A DNA stretch of 64,000 nucleotides from Candidatus Kapaibacterium sp. Lineage in GTDB: Bacteria; Bacteroidota; Ignavibacteria; Kapaibacteriales; WFXC01. This document shows, piece by piece, positions 18,257 through 29,037 of the stretch. The notes under the pieces are model-generated. The model was not told the DNA's origin, made no database searches, and saw only the letters and a list, made by a program, of their open reading frames with translations. A program made the translations under genes and the position numbers. The stretch is from positions 88,656-152,655 of the forward strand of contig WFXC01000034.1 in the NCBI GenBank assembly GCA_015490805.1. Reading direction: 5' to 3'. How positions within the stretch are numbered: the first letter of the stretch is position 1; each line of letters opens with the position of its first letter.

Positions 18257-18808
18257 TTACACGGACGGCTGCCACGGCTCATCCGCGACTCCTCCCTGGT
18301 AGTTCGCCCAGCGCGCCGCAACAAAAAAGAAATCTGATAGTCGATTGATGAAAGGCAAAATATTGGGACCGATATCCTCATTCTCTGCTAATGCTACGAT
18401 CGCGCGTTCAGCTCGGCGGCAGACCGTCCGGGCAAGGTGTAAATAAGCGGCTGAAGGCAAGCCACCGGGCAAAATAAAGTGTTTCAACGGGGGCAATTGC
18501 TCTTCAAACTGATCAATCCATCGTTCCAACTGCTGCGTATACTGTGGTGATATCCGAGAAATTGCTAATGATGTACTCTGCGGCGTTGCTAAATCCGCTC
18601 CTAAAGTAAAGAGCCATTCGCTAATTACCCGCAATTGTTCCGAGAGCGGTTCAGGAGGCTTGCTACTCCGCACGATTCCTACCACAGCGTTGAGTTCGTC
18701 AACCTCACCATACGCTTGTACTCGAACATTTGACTTGGAAACTTTACCAGCACCGAACAAAGCTGTTGTTCCCTGATCGCCAGTACGCGTATAAATTTTT
18801 AATGCCAT
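18257..18808 (-). CDS. Cob(I)yrinic acid a,c-diamide adenosyltransferase, PduO type
   Basis: A 183-residue ATP:corrinoid adenosyltransferase that converts cob(I)alamin to adenosylcobalamin in the cytoplasm. Signatures: the N-terminal ATP-binding motif IYTRTGDQGTTALFGAGKVSKS (quoted in parts: YTRTGDQGTT, LFGAGKVSK), GEVDELNAVVG, FILPGG and CRRAERAIVAL near 125-150. The helix-bundle core and length match MMAB/PduO. AAAGGA and AGGG stand just upstream of the ATG. No other B12 gene is adjacent, but a riboswitch-controlled B12 uptake module lies at 38.7-42.3 kb, which implies that the cell imports and activates corrinoids. Confidence 0.94.
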   Translation of the reverse strand: MALKIYTRTGDQGTTALFGAGKVSKSNVRVQAYGEVDELNAVVGIVRSSKPPEPLSEQLRVISEWLFTLGADLATPQSTSLAISRISPQYTQQLERWIDQFEEQLPPLKHFILPGGLPSAAYLHLARTVCRRAERAIVALAENEDIGPNILPFINRLSDFFFVAARWANYQGGVADEPWQPSV

Positions 18809-18891
18809 TGTCCCTATCCTTTGCCCTTTTCAACCTTTACTTCCACCACAACAGACTCCCAACCATACCCATTGATTCCACGCCTATCCCA

Positions 18892-18991
18892 CTATATTTG
18901 AGGGAGTACACTACTATAAGCAGTGCGAGGCGTATTAGCTCTCGCACTACCTCTACCTATATTTGAGGGTTTACACTGCAATAAGCAGTGC
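18892..18991 (+). repeat. Pair of 35-base repeats carrying TATATTTG and a hairpin
   Basis: Two direct copies (18892-18926 and 18957-18991) agree at 31 of 35 bases and are separated by 30 bases. Each begins CTATATTTGAGGG, which contains a TAnnTTTG promoter-like octamer, and ends ATAAGCAGTGC. Copy 2 folds as CACTGC-aataa-GCAGTG; copy 1 has the same hairpin with one mismatch. Across the spacer, AGTGCGAG (18922-18929) pairs perfectly with CTCGCACT (18941-18948). No protein-coding capacity is apparent. Confidence 0.75.
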
Positions 18992-19042
18992 CCCCTTACA
19001 CGTTACCCAAAATTGGATGCCCGTGGATGATCATTACAACTT

Positions 19043-21013
19043 CTATTGAGATGAAGCTTGTGTTAAAGCTTTTGTCGGCTGACCGTTACCGGTTTCAATA
19101 GATGCAGATGATTCACCCACTCCCAATCGAAAATGAGACATTAGCTCAGCTAACTGCTCCGTAATTTGATTGAGTTTTGATACTTGTGCAGAAATTGACT
19201 GCATCATCGCCACACCCTGCTGCACAGCATTAGTCACGGACTGGAAGGAATGGGTAATTTCGCGAACCGTGGCTGATTGCTCTTCAGCAGCAGCAGCTAC
19301 TTCCGAAGCGATCTGATCAAAATCCTGCACAGCAGCAGAAATTTTTTCCATATCCTCGCTGGCCTTAGCCGCAACCTGTTCACCCTCCTCCATTTTGACA
19401 GCTCCTTCCTGCACAACCTCTAAGACTCGATCAACTTCAGCATTCGTCGAAGCAACGGTTTGTCGAATCTGCTGTGTCGACTCCTGTGTCCGTTCTGCTA
19501 ACTTCCGAACTTCATCCGCCACCACCGCAAATCCACGTCCAGCTTCGCCCGCCCGTGCTGCTTCAATTGCTGCATTCAATGCCAGTAGATTTGTCTGCTC
19601 TGCGACTTCTTCAATAATGTCAACAACCGTGGTAATCTCGTTGGACTTCTCTTTGAGCGATGTCGTCACCTCTTCCATAAGCTGTACGATCTGTGCAATG
19701 CTACGGAAAGAAGCGATCAAATTCTGTGCAGACTGCTGTGTGTGGAGAACCATCTGTGTCACTTCACCAACCAAGGACCGGAAATGCGTGATACGCCGTG
19801 CCACTTCATCGATGGCGGTGCTCATCTGCTCCAGCGATACGGCAACCTGGTTCAAGGCTGAGGCTTGCTCATTGTTCTGATGCTCAAAACTCTTAATTTC
19901 TTCTGTCACAACCTGCGCAATATTTTGGAGATCTACTCCCACCTGACGCAAGGTTCCTAGCATATGACGCAACTCATAAACCATTTGTTCAAAGCTTTGC
20001 TCCAACTGTCGCTGCGCCCCACTGGAAAGCTGTTGATCTTCAAAATGAAAGGCAAAATCCAAATGCCCCTGTGCAACTTTATGAAGATAATCGGCTATCT
20101 GTTGAATTCGCTGATCCATCAACTGCCGAAGCTGTTCCGCCTCTTCCTCCGCTTGTTGCAATTGTTCAACCATCACCTGAATATTGTTAGACAATACTCC
20201 TATCTCATCCTGTCGCTTCAACAGTCCTTCTTCAGGTCTTACTGAGTAGTCTTTCTTAGCAACTTTCTTCACAATTTCCGTAATTCGCTGAATCGGCTTT
20301 GCAATACCCATAACAACGCCTAACACCACCGCAACAAGTAGTAACAATCCTCCTCCGAAAACCCCCAGAAAGTTTTGAACGATATCTCCAATCTCTGCAA
20401 AAATCGGATTCAGCGGTACAATAATTTCAAATGCTCCGTGTACTTCTCCAACCTTCCATCCCTCCATTCGATACCCCGTGATGTCCTTTCCATCTGACCT
20501 GCCCCAATACTCCATCGACTTTGCTGGATCGCCGTGGCACATCATACACTCTTCAGTCAGTTTGACCGGGCGAAAATACCGCAAGGTATTGGTAGCCGAA
20601 TCAATTGCCCAGTATTCGGGAACATCCCCTTTTTCCAAAATGCGTAAAACCTTCGCCTCAAAGGCATCGGGTTCGTTATCCGGATTACGTGGATAAAACT
20701 TAGGAACTCGGAATTGTACACCTAACTCCTTCGATTTCTCCTCCCCTACCTTCATTGCACTGAATACCGGAACAGCTAGAAGGATTTTCTCTTTGTCGGT
20801 TGTGTCCATCCGCAGCACACCAGCCCGCAGTTGCTGAGCAACGTATTCACGCGCCCCTTCAACTTGCAATAAAATTGCCCGTGCTTTTTCAACAGAATCA
20901 TGGATTTTCGCATCAACGAACAGTTGACGAATTAGCCAGAATACTCCGGCGAAGACTATTACAGCTATGACTATGATAGGCACCAATATTTTCCATCGAA
21001 TTGAACGCCGCAT
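19043..21013 (-). CDS. Methyl-accepting chemotaxis protein with heme-binding Tll0287/DUF3365 sensor
   Basis: A 656-residue transmembrane chemoreceptor. Order: helix 1 (9-31), periplasmic sensor (about 32-225) of the DUF3365/Tll0287-like type with a covalent heme motif CMMCH at 156-160, helix 2 (about 230-258), HAMP (about 260-315), and a long cytoplasmic signalling domain with the CheW/CheA-contact tip [19 protein letters not shown] then [19 protein letters not shown] c-type heme sensor suggests detection of redox state, oxygen or NO. The ATG at 21013 is used: GAGGGGG precedes it, and an in-frame upstream start would put a charged tail before the helix. It lies 306 bases downstream of actF on the same strand with its own promoter. 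No other che gene is in the window. Confidence 0.92.
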   Translation of the reverse strand: MRRSIRWKILVPIIVIAVIVFAGVFWLIRQLFVDAKIHDSVEKARAILLQVEGAREYVAQQLRAGVLRMDTTDKEKILLAVPVFSAMKVGEEKSKELGVQFRVPKFYPRNPDNEPDAFEAKVLRILEKGDVPEYWAIDSATNTLRYFRPVKLTEECMMCHGDPAKSMEYWGRSDGKDITGYRMEGWKVGEVHGAFEIIVPLNPIFAEIGDIVQNFLGVFGGGLLLLVAVVLGVVMGIAKPIQRITEIVKKVAKKDYSVRPEEGLLKRQDEIGVLSNNIQVMVEQLQQAEEEAEQLRQLMDQRIQQIADYLHKVAQGHLDFAFHFEDQQLSSGAQRQLEQSFEQMVYELRHMLGTLRQVGVDLQNIAQVVTEEIKSFEHQNNEQASALNQVAVSLEQMSTAIDEVARRITHFRSLVGEVTQMVLHTQQSAQNLIASFRSIAQIVQLMEEVTTSLKEKSNEITTVVDIIEEVAEQTNLLALNAAIEAARAGEAGRGFAVVADEVRKLAERTQESTQQIRQTVASTNAEVDRVLEVVQEGAVKMEEGEQVAAKASEDMEKISAAVQDFDQIASEVAAAAEEQSATVREITHSFQSVTNAVQQGVAMMQSISAQVSKLNQITEQLAELMSHFRLGVGESSASIETGNGQPTKALTQASSQ

Positions 21014-21055
21014 CAGCCCCCTCACTTTTTTATTTTTACTTCCCCTCCGGAAATA

Positions 21056-21086
21056 CAAAGTTAACAAATATCCATCTAACAGTCAA
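21056..21086 (-). promoter_or_regulatory. Promoter of the heme chemoreceptor gene
   Basis: TAACTTTG (21056-21063, minus strand) matches the TAnnTTTG element. TTGACT (21081-21086) stands 17 bases upstream of TAACTT, so the site also fits a sigma-70 -35/-10 layout. It ends about 42 bases before the ATG at 21013, making the gene independently transcribed from actABCDEF. Confidence 0.6.
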
Positions 21087-21319
21087 GCTCTTTAAAATCT
21101 TTCCTGACGCATAACCCTCGCTCCATCCCAGCGCATACCTTCTATCCCCTCTTCCCTTGTTAAGCAGCTTTGTAATAGTTCCAATGACCATATACTCCGG
21201 ACCGCTACTACTGCGGAAAATGGCGCAGAACAATTTACTACCTTCCACGCGCAAAGACCAGAGAAAAGCTCCTATCCCCCCCGCTACCGGGAAGCCTTAC
21301 AGAGATAAGACCGTGTCGT
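21087..21319. other. Gap between actF and the chemoreceptor promoter
   Basis: About 230 bases without a credible gene. The one open frame on the minus strand (72 codons) has no family-like pattern and unusual composition. No clear terminator hairpin with a T-run was seen after actF. Confidence 0.5.
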
Positions 21320-22519
21320 TCAACTGGCATTACCCCATGAAACCGCCTCTTTCGATTCTTCCAAAAATGGATCCTGAGCTGGAATTAAGTTATACTTTGC
21401 AAAGCGCTGAGCAGTAATCCACAAGAAAATACCTCCCAATAGGGCAATAGCCGCAATTTCTTCATAACCAAACGTAAAGGTTTTATAATGGGCAGCGACC
21501 GCAACCCAATGCATTTCGAAATAATGAATTACCAAAATCATCGCGGATACAAACAGCAGCATTTTGGGATTCCGTTTGCTCTTTTGTGGCAGCAGTAAAA
21601 CAAAGGGAATGATAAAATGCACAAAGAGTAACGCCCAGCTTACCACAATCCAACCAGGTTCATACCGACGCAAATAAAAGAGAATTTCCTCAGGAATGTT
21701 ACCGTACCAGATCAGGAAATACTGGGAAAATGCGATATAAGTCCAAAACACCGTAAAGGCAAACAAATATTTACCCAAATTGTGATAATGCTCCACGGTT
21801 ACTCCCGGTAAATATCCTCCTTCTTTCAAAAGAACGACGAAAATAGTAATCAGGGCAATTGTTGCGACAAAAGAGCCAGCGAAGAAGTAGACACCAAAAA
21901 TAGTACTGTACCAATGCGGCTGTAAAGACATCAGATAATCAAAAGCAGCAAAGGTCAGCGTTAATCCATACAACACAACAAAAGGCCCGGAACGCTTAAA
22001 GTTTGTCAGCGTCGGGGCTATGTCAGTTGTCTCATCCTGTCGCAGAGAATTACCAATAATGACCCGATACATCCAGAACCACGCCAGCACGTAGAGCAGA
22101 GTTCGGATTGTAAAGAAAATCTCGTTCAAATATGGCGCTTTACTCTGTAAAACATGATCCTGCATCACAACCTCTTTATGCGTCCACTCAAAAATCGAAT
22201 GGGTCACCCATGTATCGAAAAGTATTGGCAAGAAAGCAAAAATCAGGAAGGGAGTAAATGCTGCCAGAAATTCCGGCACGCGTCGAATTAGCACACTCCA
22301 GCCTGCTCGGGTGAGAAATTGAATCATCACAAAAAACAGTGCAGTAACGCTAATGCCACCTACTACCATAACTGCCACCAGATAGCTCAGCATAAAATGG
22401 GAATAGTTCAAGATAATGCCAGCAACACTCCCGATTGCTCCAATCACAATTAAAATCAACGCCAGGCGCTTTAGTTTCTGTACAAATGGAGCATTGTTTC
22501 CTAATACGTACCTTTCCAT
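21320..22519 (-). CDS. actF: Alternative complex III subunit ActF (membrane)
   Basis: A 399-residue polytopic protein of the ActF/quinol:cytochrome c oxidoreductase membrane family, about 10 helices, homologous in build to ActC/NrfD but shorter on cofactors. Its position as last gene of actABCDEF supports the call. Recognisable segments include YSHFMLSYLVAVMVVGGI, TWVTHSIFEWTHKE and YLRRYEPGWIVVSWALLFVHFIIPF (in parts). The ATG at 22519 is chosen because it lies 4 bases beyond the actE stop and GGGAGAG precedes it; a longer reading would overlap actE extensively. It helps form the quinol-oxidising membrane core. Confidence 0.9.
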   Translation of the reverse strand: MERYVLGNNAPFVQKLKRLALILIVIGAIGSVAGIILNYSHFMLSYLVAVMVVGGISVTALFFVMIQFLTRAGWSVLIRRVPEFLAAFTPFLIFAFLPILFDTWVTHSIFEWTHKEVVMQDHVLQSKAPYLNEIFFTIRTLLYVLAWFWMYRVIIGNSLRQDETTDIAPTLTNFKRSGPFVVLYGLTLTFAAFDYLMSLQPHWYSTIFGVYFFAGSFVATIALITIFVVLLKEGGYLPGVTVEHYHNLGKYLFAFTVFWTYIAFSQYFLIWYGNIPEEILFYLRRYEPGWIVVSWALLFVHFIIPFVLLLPQKSKRNPKMLLFVSAMILVIHYFEMHWVAVAAHYKTFTFGYEEIAAIALLGGIFLWITAQRFAKYNLIPAQDPFLEESKEAVSWGNAS

Positions 22520-22523
22520 TTGC

Positions 22524-23141
22524 TTACTCTCCCGCCTCCATTGACGAACTTTCTGTTGTCTGTGCTGCCCGCTGCTGCAACCATCGGACATAATGCACAA
22601 CTGCCCACCGGTCAGCTTCGGATAGTTTATTTGCATAACCGGGCATTACATTCTGTCCACGGCTGATAATATGAAAAATCTGGGCATCGGGATATCCCCG
22701 CGTGATATCCCGATTCAAATCGGGTGGCGCTGGAAATCCACGTTTCACCACCGGTCCATCTCCTTTCCCTTCAACTCCGTGACAGGGAGTACAAAAAGTC
22801 TCGAATCGATTCTTTCCGCGCGCTAGGACAAATTCTGTCACCGGCAGGGGATTTTCCGGATACTTTTCCAATGCTTCATCCACTGTCTCCGGTGTATATA
22901 CCTGTGCATACCGCGGAACCGTATAAGGTAAAGGAGGACGATCTGAAGAACGATCCGGGAAAAATGGATACTCTTCTTGCGGTGCAATCCGCATCTGGTT
23001 ATCCATATCGCGAATTACCTGCAAAGGTGGAGTATCTGATGTCCAGAGGATATTGCCCGACAATAGCAAAACCCAGAAAATGGCAAAGGCAATCCCTACA
23101 AGGCTCCAGAAAATGGTACGAAAGCGCACTGTCTTTTTCAT
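22524..23141 (-). CDS. actE: Alternative complex III subunit ActE (monoheme cytochrome c)
   Basis: A 205-residue membrane-anchored cytochrome c. After an N-terminal helix (about 7-27), a periplasmic domain contains a single heme motif CTPCHG near residue 115, followed by VEGKGDGPVV and a candidate Met ligand in NVMPGYANKL. ActE passes electrons from the ActA/ActB heme and iron-sulfur chain towards soluble or oxidase-bound cytochrome c. The ATG at 23141 (MKKTVRF) is taken as start; an ATG three codons earlier and a GTG directly after the actD stop are alternatives, and the choice is uncertain. Confidence 0.92.
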   Translation of the reverse strand: MKKTVRFRTIFWSLVGIAFAIFWVLLLSGNILWTSDTPPLQVIRDMDNQMRIAPQEEYPFFPDRSSDRPPLPYTVPRYAQVYTPETVDEALEKYPENPLPVTEFVLARGKNRFETFCTPCHGVEGKGDGPVVKRGFPAPPDLNRDITRGYPDAQIFHIISRGQNVMPGYANKLSEADRWAVVHYVRWLQQRAAQTTESSSMEAGE

Positions 23142-23153
23142 CGATCCCATCAC

Positions 23154-23702
23154 CTAATCTTCTACAACTCGAACATTCTTTGCCCCAACGTTTTCCAGCA
23201 ATCGCTTAGCATCCTCTAAGATAAAACGAGGATCGCTGGCGGGAATCGCTACAACAAAAAGATCATCCACTGCCCGTTGAAACCCCTTATCGTGTTGATA
23301 GGGAGAATACCACTTCGGCAGTTTACTCAATACCAACATCACAGCAAACGTAGTTAGTGCGCAAAACAGTACTGTCAATTCAAAGGTGATCGGCACAGCA
23401 AACTGGAAAGCGAACAAAGGTTTCCCCCCAATGTTGAGTTTGTAATCTACTGCACCAGTCCACCAAATCATAAGCAATGCCGTAAAGAATCCTGCTAATC
23501 CTCCCAGTAATGAGAAAAACGAAAGTTTCGTTTTCGGTAATTTCATCGCCCGATCCAGACCATGCACAGGATACGGGGTATAGATATCAAATGCCGTATA
23601 ACCAGCATTGGCAATTTTCTCTGCTGCTTTCAGCAAAGCATCTGGATCCTCGAAATCACCCATCACGGCAACCGGTGCTGTCTTCTTCGTCCCTGCCATC
23701 AT
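23154..23702 (-). CDS. actD: Alternative complex III subunit ActD (DUF3341)
   Basis: A 182-residue protein with an N-terminal soluble alpha/beta part (VAVMGDFEDPDALLKAAEKIANAGY, quoted in part; then FDIYTPYPVHGLD), two transmembrane helices (about 60-130, containing GGLAGFFTALLMIWWTG) and a soluble C-terminal tail ending in DVRVVED-like sequence. This is the DUF3341 layout typical for ActD. The double ATG at 23702/23699 is preceded by AAGGA and gives the usual N-terminus, with 51 bases of overlap into actC. Confidence 0.93.
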   Translation of the reverse strand: MMAGTKKTAPVAVMGDFEDPDALLKAAEKIANAGYTAFDIYTPYPVHGLDRAMKLPKTKLSFFSLLGGLAGFFTALLMIWWTGAVDYKLNIGGKPLFAFQFAVPITFELTVLFCALTTFAVMLVLSKLPKWYSPYQHDKGFQRAVDDLFVVAIPASDPRFILEDAKRLLENVGAKNVRVVED

Positions 23703-23751
23703 TGCTGTATCCTTTTTTCCAACTTGCCTTACCAGATTTACCAGATCATCT

Positions 23752-25155
23752 TTAATGATGTTTCGGCTGCGATCCCGGCAGCACGGCTTTAACTTCAGAA
23801 ATTGCGATAATCGGCACGTACTTGGCAAAGAGCATAAACAGCGTCAAGAAAAATCCAATTGTTCCAACATAAATGCCTACTTCCACCCACGTTGGCGCAT
23901 AATATCCCCAACTGGCCGGTAGGAAATCCCGATGCAATGAGGTGGCGATAATAGTAAAGCGCTCAAACCACATTCCAACATTGACCAGAATCGAAGCGAC
24001 AAACATCACTGGAATATTTCGCCGCATCTTCTTCGACCAGAAAATCTGCGGCACGACGACATTACAAAAAACCATCGTCCAATACGCCCACCAATAGGGA
24101 CCGGTTGCCCGGTTGATGAACACAAACTGCTCATAAGGATTTGCTCCATACCAGGCAATAAAAAACTCCATCGAATACGCATACCCTACCATCATGCCGG
24201 TAGCAAGCAAAATTTTATTCATATTATCGAAGTGGTACAGAGTAATGTAGTTATGAAGTCCCAGCACTTCACGGGCAATGACCATCAGGGTAATGACCAT
24301 TGCAAACCCGGAGAAAATCGCTCCAGCAACGAAATACGGCGGGAAAATGGTCGTATGCCAGCCGGGCAGAATTGCCATCGCAAAATCCATTGAAACGATG
24401 GAGTGCACTGATAACACCAGCGGCGTTGAGAGTCCTGCCAGAATCAGATATGCCATCTCATAGTGCCGCCACGCCCGTGTCGATCCTGTCCAGCCCAGAC
24501 TAAAGAAGGTGTATACTGAACGCTTCACTTTGCTACGGAAGAAGTTTCGCAAAGCTGCAAAATCTGGAATCAAACCGGTATACCAGAATACCAGTGATAC
24601 CGTAAAGTACGTTCCCACAGCAAAAACATCCCATTCCAGCGGGGATCGGAAGTTTACCCACATTTGCATTTGGTTGGGATACGGAAACAACCAGTACGCT
24701 GCCAACCACGGACGTCCAGTATGGATCAATGGGAACAAACCTGCCTGCATCACAGCAAAGATGGTCATCGCCTCAGCAGCGCGATTAATGGCTGTCCGCC
24801 ATTTCTGCTGAAACAGGTACAGAATAGCAGAAATCAGCGTTCCTGCGTGACCAATCCCAATCCACCACACGAAGTTGGTAATCGCCCATCCCCAGCCGAC
24901 GGGATTATTATTGCCCCAGACACCAATTCCCGTGGCAACCGTATAAGCGATACAGGCAAATCCAATTGCTGCTAAGGTTCCCGTAATCAGGATAGCAATC
25001 CAGAACTTGACCGTCGGCGGACGATCGATGATTTGCCCAATATCGGCCGTCACTTTATGGAGCGTGGGTTCACCTAAAACCAGCGGCTCCCGCAGTTTTC
25101 CCCAATCCCATCGCTTCTGCTTCACCTCAGCACCTGCGTATTCCTGCACTTCCAT
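23752..25155 (-). CDS. actC: Alternative complex III subunit ActC (NrfD-like)
   Basis: A 467-residue NrfD/PsrC-family membrane subunit with about ten helices, the main quinol-binding subunit of alternative complex III. It opens with a soluble segment ([17 protein letters not shown], the ActC hallmark) and continues with [41 protein letters not shown] and [19 protein letters not shown] (in parts), all typical. It follows actB after 38 bases. Confidence 0.95.
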   Translation of the reverse strand: MEVQEYAGAEVKQKRWDWGKLREPLVLGEPTLHKVTADIGQIIDRPPTVKFWIAILITGTLAAIGFACIAYTVATGIGVWGNNNPVGWGWAITNFVWWIGIGHAGTLISAILYLFQQKWRTAINRAAEAMTIFAVMQAGLFPLIHTGRPWLAAYWLFPYPNQMQMWVNFRSPLEWDVFAVGTYFTVSLVFWYTGLIPDFAALRNFFRSKVKRSVYTFFSLGWTGSTRAWRHYEMAYLILAGLSTPLVLSVHSIVSMDFAMAILPGWHTTIFPPYFVAGAIFSGFAMVITLMVIAREVLGLHNYITLYHFDNMNKILLATGMMVGYAYSMEFFIAWYGANPYEQFVFINRATGPYWWAYWTMVFCNVVVPQIFWSKKMRRNIPVMFVASILVNVGMWFERFTIIATSLHRDFLPASWGYYAPTWVEVGIYVGTIGFFLTLFMLFAKYVPIIAISEVKAVLPGSQPKHH

Positions 25156-25193
25156 AGGCTTTCTTACATATTTTAATGGAACAACTTTCCACT

Positions 25194-28100
25194 CTATGCA
25201 ACGGAATCATCATTGCGGACATTCGCCAGATAAGTCACCTGTGGACGGGTATTCCACTCTTCTAACACCCAGTATCCGCGCTCATTGGTCCACAGTTGAT
25301 GGACTCGACTCTTCGGATCATTCCGATCGCCAAAAATAATGGCATCAGCAGGGCAGGCTTGTTGACACGCCGTCACGGCTTCCCCATCTTTCACTCGATC
25401 CCGCCCCTGTTGCCGGGCATGCCATTTTGCCTCGTTCAACCGCTGCACACAGAAAGTACATTTCTCCATAACCCCTCGCATCCGGACAGTCACATCTGGG
25501 TTAAAGACCATTTCAATCGGCGATCGAGTCTCCGTGTGATAGTCATAAAAGTTGAAACGCCGCACTTTATACGGACAGTTATTCAAGCAATACCGCGTTC
25601 CTACACACCGATTATACACCATCTCATTCAGTCCCTCAGGACTATGAACGGTAGCAGCCACTGGACAGACATTTTCACACGGAGCATTTTCACAATGCTG
25701 GCAAAGCATTGGCTGAACGGCAACTTCCGGATTCTCGGGATCACCAATATAGTACAGATCCAGCCGAATCCAGTGCATCTCCCGCCCTCGACGTACCTCA
25801 TCTTTTCCTACAGTAGGAACATTATTTTCTGCTTGACAAGCAATGATACAAGCACTACATCCTGTACATTTTGACAAGTCAATCACCATCGCCCAGCGGT
25901 GTCCCTCATACTCATATTCTGCCATAATGCTGGGCGGCTCTGCAAATGGTTGATCTTCCGGTTTTCCGGGAACTTCGACTCGCTCAATTAACTCCTCATT
26001 GCCTGCCTGAATTCTTGACAAGGTGGTTTCCAGCACAATAGGTCTTCCCTCCATCAGGAAATGTTCCTGGGTCGTCACGATCGGATACCGATGTTTGGTT
26101 GTCTGAAGCTTTGCCTCATAATACCCGACTGTTTGCCCATCGACAATTCCGTCCACCAGCCGATACGCATTGGAACCTTTGCGTTCACTCACAATCCCTC
26201 CTGCGGTACGTCCCCATCCCAAGGTAATATGGATCACATCATCTGCCATCCCAGGCTGTAGATAGACAGCCGCTAACACTTTTCCCCGCGGCGTTTCCAA
26301 TTCCACAACGTCCTCTTGCTTCAAATGCAGCTTCTTCGCCGTTTGATAACTCATCGCGGCAACATTATCCCATACCACTTTGGTAATGGGATCCGGAAGC
26401 TCTAACAGCCAGGCATTATTGGCATACTTGCCATCATAGATGGTGTAATCCGGCGTTACGTAACATACGAGATTCTGGGCAGCAGAAGCTGACTGTACTA
26501 ATGCACCAACCTGCTCCGGAGTAGGTGTTGCCACCGACACCTCCCGCGTTTGGGCCGCCCACGGCACATAGGCTCCTTTTCGCAAAACATTAATCCAGTG
26601 ATCTGAAAAATAATCCGCAATATCTTCCGCTTCCGAAGCTTCCCATTCGGCCTCCCAGCGCCCTTGCAAATAAGCAAAGAAATTTTCGTCCTCAACTTTT
26701 CCAAGTGCCTTCGCAACTTCAAAGACAAGCGTTGGAATGTCAATGCTGTTTTCGTTTAATGGGGCAATGACGGGTTGTTGCAATGTTAAAGTTCCGTCGA
26801 AAGCTTCTGCATCGTTCCAGTGCTCCAGAAAATGCGCCGCGGGAATAAAGCCTTTCGCTTTCCGGGCAGTCTCATCATAGTACAGAGCACAGCTATACTT
26901 CTCTTCTACTTTATCCAGCAACTCCTGTAACTGGGTAGTGCCGTAGTAGTAAGGATTGGTATTCAGAAAAACAATCGTTTGTACATTGCCAGCTGCCAAA
27001 TCCTGAAGAAACTTTTGCAATCCCGGCTGCTTTTGATGACTGTTCGGCAGGACATATTGGGAATCGAAAACTTTGCCTTTCCCAAAGGCACCCAGTGCCT
27101 GATTCAATGCAGCTGCCAGTGCGTGAGCCGTGTGCGACAGGTGTGCCCCGACCAGCACGACCCCCTGCTGCCCCTGCTGTGTCAGTGCAACTGCCACCTG
27201 CTTGGCTTGCTCCTGGAGTTCAGGCTCCAGTGCTGAAGGATTAGCTTTCTGCGCCACTGCCTTCCACTGAGATTGTCCGGTCAATTCCGCAACGGAAAGC
27301 AGCACAGCAGCTAAGAAATTATTGTACTGCGCTGGATGGAGTTTAATTCGATGATCCGCTTTTGCACCCGTGAGACTGAGTGCTGCCTCAGCGACCAATA
27401 ATTTTTTCATTTCGGGATGTTCCGGGGACGGACTGCGCCCATTGGCAAAGTGGCGTGTATGATACACCCACAACTTGTCAGTTCCCAGAAAATCGGCATC
27501 AACAGATAAAATGGTATCCGCTTTTTGCAACTGCGGCACAAATTCTCCATCGATTCCAAAGAGTTGCTGATTCACCGCTGCCGGCGTATCAGCAAAGATG
27601 CCAGGAAATTGAACAACCTCTATTCCTTCTTCCTGCAGCAATTGATAGAGCGACTCCAATGTCGGAGAGCAATGTTCCTCAACAAGAAAGTATGTTTTAC
27701 CTCCGGAAATCGCAGCCACTCCAATTGCATCTATCAGCGATTTCAACACGGTTTTCGGAGGCGCACTTCTTCCGTTTAACCGTGCTGTTGTCATCCGATC
27801 GGGATCGTACAATGTCAACAACTGTGCCTGGAGTAGAGCGCTACTTTTTCCGCCGCTCACAGGATGATCCACATTCCCATCCAGATGCACCGGTCGCCCC
27901 TCACGAGTCTTTACTTCGACCCCGTAGGCAACATTGCCGTGCTGAAAAACGGTGGTATAGTAATTGGCAACTCCCGGCACCCGGTATTCCACGGATTTAA
28001 CCGCTGGCACTAATTTATAGTCTGGACGGCGGCAAGCAGTAGCAGTCACCACCATAGATGCCGAAAGTAATGCTAAGAAGGTCCGCCGATCCATTGTGAT

Positions 28101-28253
28101 CCCATCGTCTTCTGCTGGTGAGTGGAAACCTGCTGGAAATTCATTCTCCCGCCGCTCCTTCATCTTCGCAAGAGTTGCTGGATCTTTGAAAAACTCTTTG
28201 AGGGTCTTCCACCCTTTGCGGGTATGCAGTAAACGCTTCCCCTTCTGACTCAT
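25194..28253 (-). CDS. actB: Alternative complex III subunit ActB (molybdopterin-oxidoreductase-like + iron-sulfur fusion)
   Basis: A 1019-residue periplasmic subunit. Twin-Arg signal [12 protein letters not shown] at 55-66 with a Cys at 74 (possible lipidation). Residues about 80-720 resemble the large subunit of molybdopterin oxidoreductases, but ActB is known to lack the cofactor. The C-terminal third (about 740-1000) has four Cys clusters: [37 protein letters not shown] and CTFCVQRL with a distal CQQACP, enough for three 4Fe-4S and one 3Fe-4S cluster. The ATG at 28253 (MSQKGKR) is preferred to one nine codons upstream. A casual annotation might call this a molybdopterin enzyme; the operon shows otherwise. 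Confidence 0.95.
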   Translation of the reverse strand: MSQKGKRLLHTRKGWKTLKEFFKDPATLAKMKERRENEFPAGFHSPAEDDGITMDRRTFLALLSASMVVTATACRRPDYKLVPAVKSVEYRVPGVANYYTTVFQHGNVAYGVEVKTREGRPVHLDGNVDHPVSGGKSSALLQAQLLTLYDPDRMTTARLNGRSAPPKTVLKSLIDAIGVAAISGGKTYFLVEEHCSPTLESLYQLLQEEGIEVVQFPGIFADTPAAVNQQLFGIDGEFVPQLQKADTILSVDADFLGTDKLWVYHTRHFANGRSPSPEHPEMKKLLVAEAALSLTGAKADHRIKLHPAQYNNFLAAVLLSVAELTGQSQWKAVAQKANPSALEPELQEQAKQVAVALTQQGQQGVVLVGAHLSHTAHALAAALNQALGAFGKGKVFDSQYVLPNSHQKQPGLQKFLQDLAAGNVQTIVFLNTNPYYYGTTQLQELLDKVEEKYSCALYYDETARKAKGFIPAAHFLEHWNDAEAFDGTLTLQQPVIAPLNENSIDIPTLVFEVAKALGKVEDENFFAYLQGRWEAEWEASEAEDIADYFSDHWINVLRKGAYVPWAAQTREVSVATPTPEQVGALVQSASAAQNLVCYVTPDYTIYDGKYANNAWLLELPDPITKVVWDNVAAMSYQTAKKLHLKQEDVVELETPRGKVLAAVYLQPGMADDVIHITLGWGRTAGGIVSERKGSNAYRLVDGIVDGQTVGYYEAKLQTTKHRYPIVTTQEHFLMEGRPIVLETTLSRIQAGNEELIERVEVPGKPEDQPFAEPPSIMAEYEYEGHRWAMVIDLSKCTGCSACIIACQAENNVPTVGKDEVRRGREMHWIRLDLYYIGDPENPEVAVQPMLCQHCENAPCENVCPVAATVHSPEGLNEMVYNRCVGTRYCLNNCPYKVRRFNFYDYHTETRSPIEMVFNPDVTVRMRGVMEKCTFCVQRLNEAKWHARQQGRDRVKDGEAVTACQQACPADAIIFGDRNDPKSRVHQLWTNERGYWVLEEWNTRPQVTYLANVRNDDSVA

Positions 28254-28299
28254 CTGATCTTCACCCACGTTAAGATACACTTCTCATTCTCAGAAAATC

Positions 28300-29037
28300 T
28301 CAATAATGACAGGCTGAGCACGTTTCCGGTCCCTTGCTGGGCTTCTTCGGTATGACAATGCCTGCAACGTCCGCTGCAACGAACTGATATTCTTGCTTGC
28401 CTATCGCCTCAATCTTCCCATCTTTGACTTTGAGCCATCGGCCGCTACCCCAGGTTGGTTTGCTCTGCCCCCACGCTGCCATCTCAGTTCCTGTAAAAAT
28501 GCCAGAAATTGGACGCGCAGGAACAACATATTTTTCAGGATTTCGATGGCAATTCAAACACCACCCCATCGTAAGGGGCTGCATCTGGGTTACCACCCCC
28601 ATCTTTTCAACCTCTCCGTGACACGATGCACAATCGATCTGCGCGAGGATATGCACACTGTGATTAAAGTGCACATACTCCGGCAACTTGTGCACTTGTC
28701 GCCACGCTATAGGCTTATTCTGCTCCCAGCTTTCTCGAACACCTGCCAGCTTCGGATTATCTATCCCCACCGCAATATGGCAATTCATACAGGTTTGTGT
28801 CTCGGGTACGGGAGAATGCTTTGAAACTTCAACGCCTGTATGGCAGTACATACACTTAATGCCTAAGGTATCAGCGTGTAACTTGTGGGAAAACGGAATT
28901 GGCTGGGTCGGTCGATATCCGACATCAGTCACTCGTGGATGCAAACCAAAATATGCACTGACAGCACTGGCTACTAACACAAACAAGGTCAGCCCAATAC
29001 TACGTTTGATCTTGGCATCAATGTCTTTTGTAAACAT
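28300..29037 (-). CDS. actA: Alternative complex III subunit ActA (pentaheme cytochrome c)
   Basis: A 245-residue membrane-anchored multiheme cytochrome. N-terminal helix about 12-31, then five CxxCH motifs: CMYCH (62-66), CMNCH (83-87), CASCH (136-140), CLNCH (160-164) and CSACH at the extreme C-terminus (240-244). Extra His residues (FSHKLH, FNHSVH) can serve as distal ligands. Pentaheme ActA receives electrons from ActB. It is the first gene of actABCDEF, with AGGGTGA just before the ATG. Confidence 0.96.
   Translation of the reverse strand: MFTKDIDAKIKRSIGLTLFVLVASAVSAYFGLHPRVTDVGYRPTQPIPFSHKLHADTLGIKCMYCHTGVEVSKHSPVPETQTCMNCHIAVGIDNPKLAGVRESWEQNKPIAWRQVHKLPEYVHFNHSVHILAQIDCASCHGEVEKMGVVTQMQPLTMGWCLNCHRNPEKYVVPARPISGIFTGTEMAAWGQSKPTWGSGRWLKVKDGKIEAIGKQEYQFVAADVAGIVIPKKPSKGPETCSACHY

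Noticed and set aside
18892-18991. CRISPR array with one spacer
   Set aside because: Only two repeats with four mismatches, no cas genes, and each unit looks like a promoter octamer with a hairpin.
25194-28253. Molybdopterin oxidoreductase enzyme
   Set aside because: The large-subunit-like part belongs to ActB, shown by the fused four-cluster iron-sulfur domain and the actACDEF neighbours.
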